A stretch of DNA of 64,000 nt from Marasmius tenuissimus (Eukaryota; Basidiomycota; Agaricomycetes; Agaricales; Marasmiaceae). Below, in pieces: positions 23,301 through 33,868 of the stretch. Below the pieces are notes generated by a model. That model ran no database searches and was not told the origin of the DNA. It was given only the letters and a program-made list of their open reading frames with translations. The DNA is taken from positions 824,858 through 888,857 of the forward strand of contig JAQOTA010000033.1 of the NCBI GenBank assembly GCA_029532415.1. Reading direction: 5' to 3'. Made by a program: the position numbers and the translations under genes. Position 1 is the stretch's first letter; the number at the start of each line of letters is the position of its first letter.

Positions 23301-24733
23301 GTGATAACGTTGGAGCAGGTCTTGATGAGTTGGCCAACAGAGATACTGGTGGACAGAGTAAGTAACGCGCAGAAGTGTGACCAAGGCGAGACCTACCCCA
23401 AGTCAACAAAGAGGCCGATGACAACCTTGGATTCGGAAGCAGGAACGACTTTAATAGCCTCGCAAATACCGTCGAAGAGAACCTACAAAAGAATAAGTGT
23501 TAGATAACACAAATAAGATAAAAAGGCTCCGCACTCACGATGACAAGTTCACCAACGGCGCCGGCAGCGTCTGCAACAGTCAAGACCTTTCCTTCGAAGG
23601 AGAGAACAGCTTCAGCACTCTGTCCGACAAGGACAGTGATCTGGCTGATAGCAGCGACGATAACAGTTCTAATCTCTCCGACGATTGGGGCAACAGTAGA
23701 AGCATTGCAGTCCGATGGGCTCAAGTTCTCTGCCAAGGCGACGCGACAACATGTTAGGCTTGGACATCTCGGTCAGGGTAAAAACACGTACTGAGTTGCT
23801 CGGCAAGAGGCTTGATGGTACCGAAGGCAGTCTTGACGATGGTGATGAGCGAGACAGAAACATCGGCAGTCAAACCAGCACCGATTCCAACACCGACTTC
23901 GACACCGAGCTCGACGGCAGTCTGAACGAAGTCAATGTCGAGGAAGTGGAAGCAGGAGGTAACGCCAAGGTTGATGGCGACACCGAGAGATGTCTTGATC
24001 AAGGGAAGAACGGCGGCCAAAAGACCACCTTCAACAGTGACCAGCGAGACGGAGATGTTCACGAATTCTGCGACGACGATACTGAATGGAGAAGTCAGCG
24101 TCTGGAAATCCGAGTGGGTCACAAGTAGATGACTTACACAATCTCTGCGAAAAGCGCAATGATACCCGAGGACTGAGCTGAGACGACCAACTTGAGAACG
24201 GCACCGAGAGCACCGAAGACAAGCTAAAAAAAAGCGGGGATGAGTACAAAGTTTCACACCGGAGTCTAGAACACTCACGTTAACAAGGCCAGCGAGAAGA
24301 GTTGCAGTTTCCGAGACCGAAAGAGTGCCATTACCAGTGGAGAGAATGAGAGTAGCCTCGGCGTTGCTCTTGGCGAGCAGGTTGAGGTGGCCGATACCGT
24401 CGGCAATGACACCCTTGATCTCAATAGCAATGGGCTGGATCTTCTCGACCGTGATACTAGCAGCATCCAACGACTCTGAAGTGAAAGGAAGTAAGAACGG
24501 ATGAGTCTACATCTGGAAAGGAAGAAACACGAACTCAATTGTTCCACCAGAGGGGTGATTTTCGAAGTCGCGTCATCAATAACGACAGGGAGAGGGGCTT
24601 GGTAACACTCGCATCGCGGGTTGAATACGGCTCCGCGAGGAAGGAGGGAGTTGGCGGGAGTTGTTGAGGGACCGGCTGCGACTAACGCGACAGCGGTAGT
24701 GAAGGACAGGAAGAGAGAGCGCAACGAAGGCAT
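19768..24733 (-). CDS. Secreted protein of six tandem repeats, unknown family
   Basis: Unrecognised large protein, roughly 1400 residues. It begins with a signal peptide (MPSLRSLFLSFTTAVALVAAG), so it is probably secreted or cell-wall associated. After a 66-codon first exon (24733-24535) follow six repeats, five of about 180-210 residues. A typical repeat is built from three exons: (a) xxLxxxDCxxxxIxPIVxEIKxVIxxAIxQIKVLVGAS, ending in LV(N/I); (b) LxxGALxxVLKIVVSxExKVVIGLFAELG; (c) VTFDGGLxxVLxPIIKxSLGICVTLGIxxxFxFLxIDW..., then TPLIEKLS. Nearly every repeat ends with the splice donor in the same Ser codon (CTCA/GTAxGT). Repeat 2 carries an Asn/Asp-rich and Thr/Ser/Pro-rich insertion. The last repeat stops after LLGFRR. 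The repeats are amphipathic, with no membrane anchor at the C-terminus. Domain identity is unknown; some resemblance to hydrophobic surface-binding proteins in helix pattern is only an impression. Confidence 0.85.
20360..20994 (-). repeat. Repeat unit 5
   Basis: EDLSADDCTADKIGPIVIQI through TPLIDQLS, with Gly/Val-rich GLTLGVVIGVGAGAGVGA in the third exon. The donor CTCA/GTAAGT closes the unit. Confidence 0.85.
21046..21627 (-). repeat. Repeat unit 4
   Basis: TGLGAADCTGDNIRPIILEI through TPLIQSLS. It is the closest relative of units 3 and 5 by eye and has the shortest third exon (KISVGIGATVSIVTILNNATT). Confidence 0.85.
21683..22345 (-). repeat. Repeat unit 3
   Basis: EGFSADECNKETVEPVVAEI through TPLIEKLS, with the standard three-exon pattern and conserved FDGGL and GVGVGVGAGVS segments. 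Confidence 0.85.
22550..22730 (-). repeat. 63-bp coding minisatellite in repeat unit 2
   Basis: Two full and one partial 63-bp units. CCAGTGGATAC recurs at an exact 63-bp distance (22611 and 22674). Each encodes 21 residues of the type SSPVSTGATTPV. The tract is likely a heavily O-glycosylated linker. Confidence 0.75.
22840..22972 (-). repeat. Asn/Asp-rich coding tract in repeat unit 2
   Basis: Imprecise GTT/GTC triplet array on the plus strand. On the coding strand it gives a long Asn-Gly-Asp stretch passing into an acidic DDEDDFEDCDEEDGDYDE segment. Inserted in the third-exon part of repeat 2. Confidence 0.8.
23792..24475 (-). repeat. Repeat unit 1 of the six-repeat secreted protein
   Basis: First unit, three exons from SLDAASITVEKIQPI to PLAEQLS. 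It has no Cys in the DC position of the later units and is the most divergent at its start. Introns split it at LAGLVN and FAEIV. Confidence 0.85.
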
Positions 24734-27700
24734 CTCCGAGGTTGAGACCGGCTGCTTTTTTTATGCGTGGGTCCAAGAACGTCGGAGCGAGTTCGAACCT
24801 TGAAAGGAACGTGGGGCGTAAGGGAGTGGACGACCAAAAGGTCAAGGTTGGATGAAACCAAACGAAACGGTGAGGGAGGAAAAGGGAAAGATTGTTGTCG
24901 GGATAGGTGACCGCGTATTATTTATACGGGAATTTTCTTCTTAGCACTCGTGGCTCGGCAATCAGTGGGATTCCTTCCGTGAGGATGACTGTTGCATTCC
25001 AGGTTACAGGAGGTACAGGACGGAATCACGATTCCGGATGATCGGCGGCAGCCTAATTCCTGAAGGCCAGGGGTATGTCAGTCTGAGTCCATGCCATATG
25101 GAACTCGGACATGAGAGGCCGGCGAGCTTTGAAAACGCTGGAGGGCTTGACGAGGGCTTGTGAAGGTCGACACCAAGTCGGATTCACGACTGAATAGACA
25201 TTTTCCTTAGAAACCTATGAATAATGAGGGCATGGCGAGAACTGCCGATTCCCGATTGAATTAGGAGTTCTATGGGCACATGAAGACGATATCGTAAAGT
25301 ACCAGAGATCAAGGGTCCTGCTTGTGATGGGTGTGAAGTTCAATAAATTTTAGCCGCGGGCGTGGAGTTGAAATATACCATCTTACATACGATCGGAAGC
25401 CTCTGGAAGGACTGCAATACGAGGAAGCCGAGTCCCGACCACCAATCGAACGAAAGCCATAACGTTTTCCCCAAGACTTCAGGCACGGGAATGTCTACAT
25501 TACTGAAGAGATACGTCAGCAGAGTTGTAGAGGATTGGCAAGGAACATATTCGACCTAGCAACCAAAAGGAATACCAATCGACTACCTCCTTGACACACC
25601 TCCGGGCTCCAGGCTACATATCGACTGACAGCTTCAGTTCCAGCACAACGTCGATCGCCCATTGCGGAAGTAGATTTGGCCGGAACTCTCAAAATAGACG
25701 TCTCACAGACTGCGCAGTTCATCGGAGTATGTGACCAAGTGTCTTGAAGTCTGCGAATTCATTGTGGATGGCCGAGCCAAATACGGACAAGGGTATTGTA
25801 CTTGCAGTACATTGAAAAGCGACAACTTCTGGGTGTCGGGTTTTTCCCGAATCTTCACAGATTGAGGGTCGCTGACTTGCAGAAATTGCAATCGAACTCA
25901 TGTTGAAACGCCTAAGAGGGGATCGGTACCGAAAAAATGAATTGGGAAATCCAAAGAGAATTAGAGAACACACTTGAAACGCGACCAGGCGCGATTTTTC
26001 CCCTAAATCGACTACAACTACCCCAGCCCTGAAATCCTGACAGAGTCGGGGAGAGCTTTCGCGAAAGGTTAATGAAGTAGCACGGTGAGCTCCTGTTCTG
26101 AGCGTCGATGATGATGGTTGAGGAACAAGAACCGAAACAAGCGCCCACAGCCTCAACTTTGTTTGAGTTGACGACGAACAAATGGAGTCAATGAACTCAC
26201 TGATTGCCCTAACCCAGACCGTACCCCAAGCTGTTCGTCGTCCACAACTCCATCATCGTAACGTTAAACGTTGCCGGTCACTTGCGAAATGGGTTATAGT
26301 CGAGTAGCGAATTTGCGAACATGAGGAAGAGAGATAAAAATGCATAGGGTGATGGCGGTGGGGAGGAAAGGAGCGATATGAGCGGAAGGGTTGGGCAAAG
26401 GGCTCAAAATGGCCACGCAGTTACGCACGGACCACTTCTCCGAAGTTCTTCTGGAACTCGAAGATCAGTCCCTCAATCAATTTCAGGAACAAGTGCGGAG
26501 TATAGAAGAGTATGGATCGGGGAACGTCAGGACAGGTCAGAAGCTGTCAGAAGTTAGTCAGAATTTATCGATCGCATCAGAGGGCACTCGACAACGTCGA
26601 ATAGCACCAACGCACTTCTCGTTGGGGTTGATCACGCGTCCGCGACTAGCCAATTCGCGTCAACTTCTTACTGAGACTCTCATCAGGTCCTCAGTAAAAT
26701 CTTTGAATCTCCTTCGAGCATCTCCAGCGCTGCATCTATCTTTGGTCGTCATGCAAGTTGAATTTATGGAATAGGTAGTGCTGGTTCCAATGTCGACCAA
26801 CTTGCAAACGGTTGAAGGCGACGCGTCCCACCCTCTGATTCGCGCCATACTCGACAATCCTCGAATTCCCTCGCTCCCTCGCGACAACAATGCGATAGAT
26901 CCACTGACGAGAGTAGTGATGCATGATTGACGCGTAGGAGAACGTCGGGAACACCCGCCGAAACGTGACAAGGGTCGAGCAAGGGGCATGTTGAGAAAAC
27001 TTGTTGAACAGTTTAACCCGGTGAGTACCAGGTTTATGAATGTAGTTGCGATACAGAGTAGACTCGAGAACCTACTTATCTTTGCATTCTTGGAGTAACA
27101 GGATCTCTCTATTCGATAGAGATTCCCCTTGTTCGACTCCGACATTCAGTTGTACACGGATTTCAGTTGGATAAGGCTAATCGGCCTTTACGATACTGAG
27201 TTTTGGACTTCAGAATCACTCCCACAAGGATCGAACGAAGACAAGAGGCTTGTTTGTCTCGAAGTACGCAAGTCACGAACGGGGGTCTACCTTCAACCTA
27301 ACTACGGCGTAGAAGCGCGATCGGAAAAAAGAGGTTACCTAGAGTCCTGATAACCAGTTGGTTCTCCCTCGACAAAGAACCAGGCCCCAAAGGTGCGAAT
27401 ATCGCGACAGAGAAGGCTTATAAGAGGCGGACATCGCTGTCGGCCTGAGACTGGAACGATCGAAAGGTTACGTGGCCAACTGTGGCCCGAAACATTCCTC
27501 GCCAGGCTTTTTGCTCTCCGTCGACACGCTGGACAAGCCTTTTCTTTGACACAGCTCATCGTTCCGAACACGGCAGTACGTTCGGCTCGCAAATCTTTCT
27601 CCACTAAACTGATTCGGAAAGTTGAGAGGCCAGGAAGCGAATAACTTTGCAGCAGACTAGATGAGATTATACAATTCTGCTTTCCGTCGGTTGTAAGTCT

Positions 27701-29475
27701 GCGTTTACTCCTTGAACTTTTCTCAAGCTAAACCACCTACCGATCAGGCTCTGAACTGTAGCTCTTTCGTCAGGCTCGCCGAGGAGCACTGCAAGTTCAT
27801 GCCATCGTGAACACTCGGCGGCCCCGGTCGCATTTATCGTGAGTGTGAACGCCTTTTCGCTTCTCTAACTGATTATCCTTGCTACGCGTCTTCACACACG
27901 AGGCAGTAAGTCCTGTTCCTCCCGCAATGTTTCCGGCCTTCGACTTCTGATTGGATGCGGTTCTATCATCTATGAGTGTTGCCGAATTCCAGACGCGAAG
28001 CTCACTTACTCTTCTCTCATTTGCTGATCCAGGGTCAACTTGAAGTTGCCGCGGTACTGACCCTGGAAGTTCCGTCGCGAAGTAGAAGGGGGCTCTTCGC
28101 TTCAAGTACTTCTGCCTTTTGACGAACGAGCTCGAACGAGAAATACACTTCTTGTACACATCGCCACTACATATCATAGCACACGGATTTGAGTGAGGCG
28201 TTAGGCGGCGACAGTGGACAGACGCCATGCGATTACGGATAGGTGATGGCATCATGCATGTATTGCATCCCATCTCCGCTGGTCCGGTCACCTAATTACT
28301 TACTAGCCCACAAATAGAATGAAAGAGGCTATGATAAATATGCTCCCACAGAAGAGGTCGAAGGCGGAATTTGGGCGGATAGAGGTAAGGGTATAGTCCA
28401 AAATTGACCCTCGACGCGACGAGCTGTCGCTATACTTATCACATTGGCAGGTACATTTATGAAGGCTCAAGCGAACCTGAAGGATTGCAAAGTTGACGCG
28501 ATGACGGACCGAGTCGGAGCGACGGCGACGGACAGCAAGCCTGGAGGTCGTGTAGATTCTTCCTTGCTCGAAGGCCAAAGCGTATAGAAAAGAGCCTCTT
28601 AGAAGGTGAAGATCTTTGATGTACTTCTTTCCTCAGTAAGTACCGTGTTTTAGTGAGAGATACCGGGAGAAATAATGTTGAATGGGGGGCCAGATCCCCG
28701 GACCTCAGGCGTGCATGCTTGCCAGCAATCATGACACATCATCCGTAATTTCACACCCTCACTGTCAACGCTCAGGAGTACCATCACATCAACCCCCTCA
28801 TGCCCTGTCCGTTTTTCCAAGGTCGCCACCCAATATCTTCAGCGTGTCGCGTCGTTGGTAGCCGTTGGGATATGCAGAAGTGGACAAGGAGAGCGATTGA
28901 GGACTCGGAGGGGACGGATGCCGCCTAACGACGGCCCCATTCTCCATTCAATATTTCGATGTGATGATTGCCATCGCGAGGTCGGCTATTGACACCGTGC
29001 TGTTGCTGCGGGTGATATTTTGGCTCCTCAACATAGGTGATTCAGAAGCTGAAGCACAAAGGTCCTCTTCGTACAACGTTGAAATCGGTTTCTCCCTCAG
29101 AATGACAATTGTTTTCGATTATGGACGGTTGCCGCGTAGCGGTCAGTCCCTTTCATCGACTCCGAGTGACGAAAAAAAAACAAATCACCGAATATTTTTA
29201 GCAACGGAGCAACGGTCAACCCGTATTTGGTGCAACACCCCCTTTTTTTGATATTGGATCGGATTTTTATATTTGCTCCTTATGATTCCGTCAAAAGGCC
29301 ACGCCAGCTGCGCACCGGTTTTTCCCACTCATCCTTCCCTCCCCTCCACAACCACCCCACCTTTTCTCAACCACCAAATTACTTTGAGCGTAGCTCGTGC
29401 CTCTCTCTTACACTTCTCGATACCTTATTAGAGAATTTCTCATTCGACTCACTCGATCCTCCTCTAATTTTCACG
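24734..29475. other. Long gene-poor region (4.7 kb)
   Basis: Apart from the promoter of the six-repeat gene at the left, and the GC-poor, CT-rich leader of the GPI-type protein at the right (about 29290-29475), I see no supported gene. Open frames such as 26391-26774 (plus), 26660-27145 (minus), 27797-28291 (minus) and 28303-28578 (minus) are isolated, have no recognisable domains and no consistent splice partners. I looked for terminal repeats or a transposase and found none by eye. Confidence 0.5.
24919..24926 (-). promoter_or_regulatory. TATA box of the six-repeat gene
   Basis: TATAAATA on the minus strand, about 186 bp upstream of the ATG at 24733. The distance would allow a normal-length leader. 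Confidence 0.45.
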
Positions 29476-30877
29476 ATGCTCGCTACCGCTACTTTACTTC
29501 TTGCTGGAGCCGCCTCTTTGGCCACCGTTTCTGCTCAGGATGGCGTTTGGGCTACTGGTCCTATGGGCACAACCAACCCGGCGAAACCCATCATGGGCAC
29601 CCCCATTAACCAAAAGTCTGAGGCTCGTCTCATCTCCATGAACTCCATTGATGTGAGTACTTATGTCGCCTGGAGAAACACACAGAATACTGACGCTCTT
29701 CCAGGACTTCTGTATCTACGCTCCCCCCGAAGTCTCAGAGGTTGGAAGCGCTGAGGAACGTGTCGTCGCTTGGTGTACAAAGGCACGAAACAACGCCCGT
29801 GTCATTCCTGATGGTACTATCACTGGTCTTCAGTACATCAAAACTGGTTCGTGCCTGGGTTTAGATCTACGCCCTGCAAGTTTTTCTAAATCAATTCTAT
29901 GCAGATTTCTACCATCAAATCATGGGTTACGGTGACTTCACCAAGCTCAACATCCCGAACGGCGATTTCGGTGGTGAGCTCGACCCCCACGGTGCTCAGG
30001 GTCTCGGAAACCCTGTCGGTGGTAACATCACCGTGAACATTAACGGAGAGGATAAGAATGTCGAGGAGTGGATGATGTTCATGGTAAGTACCATCTGATT
30101 CTCTTCGCCTACCGCTTGGGTTGACGTTCTTAGTCCTACAACCAATTCTGTGTACGTGCTTGCATCAACTCCAACGCTACATACCCTGCTGCTCGTATGT
30201 GTGAGCACAAGCTCGATGTCATGGGATGCCAATTCGTCATGCCCGGCAACTACCAATTCGAGGGCAAATTGTACGTTTCCTTCTTATGCAATAGTACTTC
30301 TCAGCTTACATATTCTCGTCAGCGAAACTTGTGATGCGGATGTTGCATACCCCCCTGGATGGTACCCCTCCGTAAACGGCGGTGTTACCTCCTTCTCCAA
30401 GTTCGAGCAATACTGGACCGGTGTTGTCGGTGACGGTACCTTCACTGTCGGTGACACTGTCACTCCCAGCGCCCCCGCCTTCACTCCCTCGTCTTCCAAC
30501 TGCAAGGCCACCAGCACCGTCGGAAATGGAATCCCTGTCTCCCTCCTCGCCAGCGGAGCCACCGGCCCTGTTCCCACCAACGCTGCTGCTACTCAAGCTG
30601 GTGCCGAAGTCTCCGGTGCCGTTAGCGGCTCTGCCGCCTCCGGTGGTAACAAGCCAACTGGTGCCAGTACGTATATATGCCGTTGAAACTCGTCCTGAAC
30701 CATTTACTGACATGATGTTCTCTTTCAGGCAGTGCTGGTGGTGCCAGTGGTACCAGCGGCGCCAGTGGAAGCGGTGGTAACGGTGCCTTCTCCATTGCAC
30801 ATGGTGACTTCACTGCTACTGGCTTCACCCTGGTTGCCCTCGTTGCGTCCATTGCTGGTGTTGCGTTGATCAACTAA
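29476..30877 (+). CDS. Secreted, probably GPI-anchored fungal protein (DFCIYAPP family)
   Basis: Extracellular protein of 375 codons from six exons (29476-29652, 29705-29846, 29905-30083, 30134-30270, 30323-30666, 30729-30877), all in phase. Residues 1-20 form a signal peptide (LLLAGAASLATVSA). The conserved body starts at DFCIYAPPE. It includes WCTKARNNARVIPDG, ITGLQYIKT, GELDPHGAQGLGNPVGG, WMMFMSYNQFCVRAC and CEHKLDVMGC, with several paired cysteines. A Ser/Thr/Gly/Ala-rich stalk follows, then a hydrophobic C-terminus (FTLVALVASIAGVALIN) without a basic tail, as in GPI signals. I recall similar sequences as uncharacterised secreted proteins in basidiomycetes; no enzymatic role is known to me. 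The upstream region is pyrimidine-rich, typical of well-expressed fungal genes. Confidence 0.88.
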
Positions 30878-31931
30878 GCGATTTGATATCATTAGTTTGT
30901 TGGTACAGACTTTGACTGGGGCTATCTCGCGCATTCACACATACACACACACACCCACATTACTACTTCCGCTGACTTTCGTCATACTTTCTCGTAGTTC
31001 CTTCGACTTTTAGCTATTACTACTGTTTTCTCCTCTCCTCTCTTCACTCTTTCAAGTCGTTGGACGGACAGGCGTAAATCCCTAAAGTTTCCTAGATAGA
31101 GTTTAACCGTTACGATTTACGATGACGATGAATTCATATCTCGGATGCCAAATGGGATTGTTTGCGTTTACGCAGTGAACTGTGCAATATGCCTGTGTTC
31201 GATCGATGACATGGGCAGCTGAGCACCCTGCACTGAGGTGTGAGGTCCATTACTCTCTCCGATTGACATCAAGATGCTTCTTAGTTTCTTCGTTGCAGGT
31301 GTGCATATCCCCTACTCAATAGATCATTCGGATCGTTGCAGGCGCCGCGACTCGTCATTAATGCCGACCGGCTTTCGCTTTGTCTTCTCCCACCACTTGC
31401 GCGTCCAGAAGGCAAATTGGAATCCTCAATTGACTTTCGACAAATCGTTATCATTTATCAGAGGATTTACTATAACCGTTCTGCTTTATTTTTAGCCACT
31501 TGTAACATGCCAGGTCGACGCGAGCTCCCCGCCCAGCCTCCTTTGACTTCTCGTTTTTCTCTGCCGCTTGAACACTCTGGGGAACCTCGGGATTGGAAAC
31601 TGAGCTCAAGGACCTCCAGGGCCAGTTACTATTCGATAGCTTAATCCCCTCAAATGTGCCGATGTTCCATGTCTTTGGAATAGGACTGAGGAAAGTGCGT
31701 TTTCTCAGTCTGCCGGTATCTATATGTCGACAACCTGTTAGTATTGGGCAACGCTTATTCTATGAATTGGCGGTAGAATTCTGAGTCAAAAAAATTGGTA
31801 GGTCTGATCTTGTCGACGCGCTCCAGGCTGCGGTAATTCATCGAAGCTCTCTGTTCCGGAGGATCAAGGATATTTATATAATGGCCACTCTCCACTCAAC
31901 TTACTAGGTCACTCTATCATAACGATACAAC
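30878..31931. other. Intergenic with TATA of the monooxygenase pseudogene
   Basis: 3' flank of the GPI-type gene, including (CA)n-like ACACACACAC near 30945-30955, and the promoter of the monooxygenase. A plus-strand frame starting at 31274 has a signal-like start (MLLSFFVAG) and a possible intron, but I could not continue it convincingly. Confidence 0.5.
31870..31881 (+). promoter_or_regulatory. TATA box of the monooxygenase locus
   Basis: ATATTTATATAA about 51 bp upstream of the ATG at 31932. Confidence 0.5.
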
Positions 31932-33805
31932 ATGGCCATTGCTCAACCTTCTATCCTCATTGTACGTATCCTATTGGACTTTGAACTGGAACCCTTTCTC
32001 ACTGTCCTTCACCGTGTAGGCCGGTGCAGGCCCCGTAGGCCTAGTACTAGCGCTCTCACTCCTCCGAAACAGAGTCCCCGTCCGGATTATCAACAAACAA
32101 CTCACCCATTCAATTGGTCACCGTGGATCTGGGCTTCACGTCCGTTTGCCAACTGTCGTTTATCTAACTCACCTGTACTCACTCTCTCTCTTACTTCGTA
32201 GCCACGAACCTTGGAGCACTACAAAATCCTTGGAATTCTTCCGCAAGTCTTCGAACGCTCCGGACCATGGCCCAAAATGAGATTGTACAGCTCCCCAGAA
32301 AGTCCGGATGGCAAGCCGCTTCAAGAATTTAGCATGATCGAGGAGCTCGAGCCCACTGCTCAATATCCTATTGTACGTTCTCCCTTCTATCTCCATGAAC
32401 CAAGAACCCTTATACTATACAGATCAACTCGATCATGTTCAGTCAAGACCGACACGAAGCTTTACTCCGACAAGTCCTCCTGGAGGAATACGACACCGCC
32501 GTCGAGATGGGCACTGAGCTTCAGTCATTCGTTCAAACCCCCGATGATGTCCAAGCGCGTCTCGTCAAACACACGGCTGATGGCAAGCAAACGGAGGAGA
32601 CAGCCCGTTTTGAGTATGTCATCGGGACGGACGGCGCCAGGAGTGTCGTACGCAAATAGCTTGGGTTGTCGTTCTTGGGTGAATCGAGGACGGAGCATAT
32701 CGCGGTAACAGGGGATTTTGAACTCAAGAAGGGTATTTCTGATAACAAGGTGTGTAAGGTTTGTGTGTTTCATGAGCGCGCACTTAAGGCTAATTTCCCC
32801 CTTTCTCGTGTGTCAGTTCTGGTATGGCTGGGGAGGCGGGGAAACGCCTTTGTAAGTCGATGGTCTCCTCGTTGCTGCGCTTAATCTCCTTACTCCTGAG
32901 TCTAGCGTATGCTTGCGTCCTTGGGAGACCAACGACAACATCTACAATGTAGCAGCTGCAGGTGAAGGCATGGACGCACAGAGGCTTGCAAATAATCACG
33001 ACGAGCTGTTCGAGATGATACGTACACATATCGGCCCCAACCGCGATCTCGAATTTGGAAAGGTTTTGTGCCTCGGTCTCTGGTCTCCCAATATTCGAAT
33101 GGTCGACAAATTTGGCGTCGGAAGGGTTTTCATCGGTGGAGGTGAGATTGTTTTCGATTCATCTGCCTCTCAACATCCTTTACTGACACCACACGACCCT
33201 TTCATAGACGCAGCCCACGTTCATAGCCCTACCGGTGGCCAAGGTCTCAACACAGGCGTTCAAGATGCCTTCAACCTTGGCTGGAAACTCTCCCTCGTCC
33301 ATAAGAAACTCGCTCCAGCCTCCCTCCTCGAGTCGTACAACGACGAGCGACTTCCCGTAGTCGCGGTGATGCTCAAGAAGACCACGTTGCTGATGGACAA
33401 GACTTTTGCCGAGAACAGCGATATTACATCGCACTGGAAGAGAGAGTTCGAGATGAGGCAATTGGGGGTGAACTACAGGGGCAGTAAGCTGGTTGTTGAT
33501 GAGAAATACGGTCGGGAAGAGGGGGAGGGGGACGAGAAGGTGGATCCGTATCGAGGCGGACTAGACGGGAAGGCAAAGGGAGGGGATAGGGCGCCAGCCG
33601 CTGAGAGCCTGGTGGTTCTGAAAGGCTTCGAAGGAACGGATGCTTCGGAGACGTGCCTTTACGACTTGCTTAGCTCGGCCAAGCACACCGCCGTCGTGTT
33701 CGCAAAGGAAAACGAAGAAGAAAAAGAGATGGAAATGCTTCTTAGCACGGTGAAGAAGTTGTTCCCGCAGGACACGGTACAGACAGTCGTCCTGCGTTCG
33801 CAGCC

Positions 33806-33868
33806 CAAGAGATAAGTTTCAAATTATTGAATAATAGCACTACGGAGTGATCACTCCGATTTAAATGC
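33806..33868 (+). repeat. Left terminal inverted repeat of the inserted element
   Basis: Starts CAAGAGATAA and contains the 14-bp perfect palindrome GGAGTGATCACTCC (33844-33857), then ATTTAAATGC. Aligns with the right end (35718-35780), 42 of 63 positions. Confidence 0.75.

Larger units (their letters stand above)
22412..23729 (-). repeat. Repeat unit 2, with low-complexity insertion
   Basis: Starts at ENLSPSDCNASTVAPIVGEI and ends at VTALVEKLS. It is about twice the length of the others because an extended stretch rich in Gly, Thr, Ser, Asn and Asp interrupts the third-exon part, between GVLSTLVGAGTTVSAG and SVSLVLIVQQISVKV. Confidence 0.85.

Noticed and set aside
22841..23365. Plus-strand ORF with a Val-rich start and acidic tail
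   Set aside because: Antisense shadow of the Asn/Asp-rich tract of repeat unit 2.
26391..26774. 127-codon plus-strand ORF in the gene-poor region
   Set aside because: No recognisable domain, no promoter or splice signals, weak support.
28680..28745. GC-rich stem-like sequence that resembled part of a tRNA
   Set aside because: No cloverleaf or B-box-like GGTTCGA sequence could be formed.
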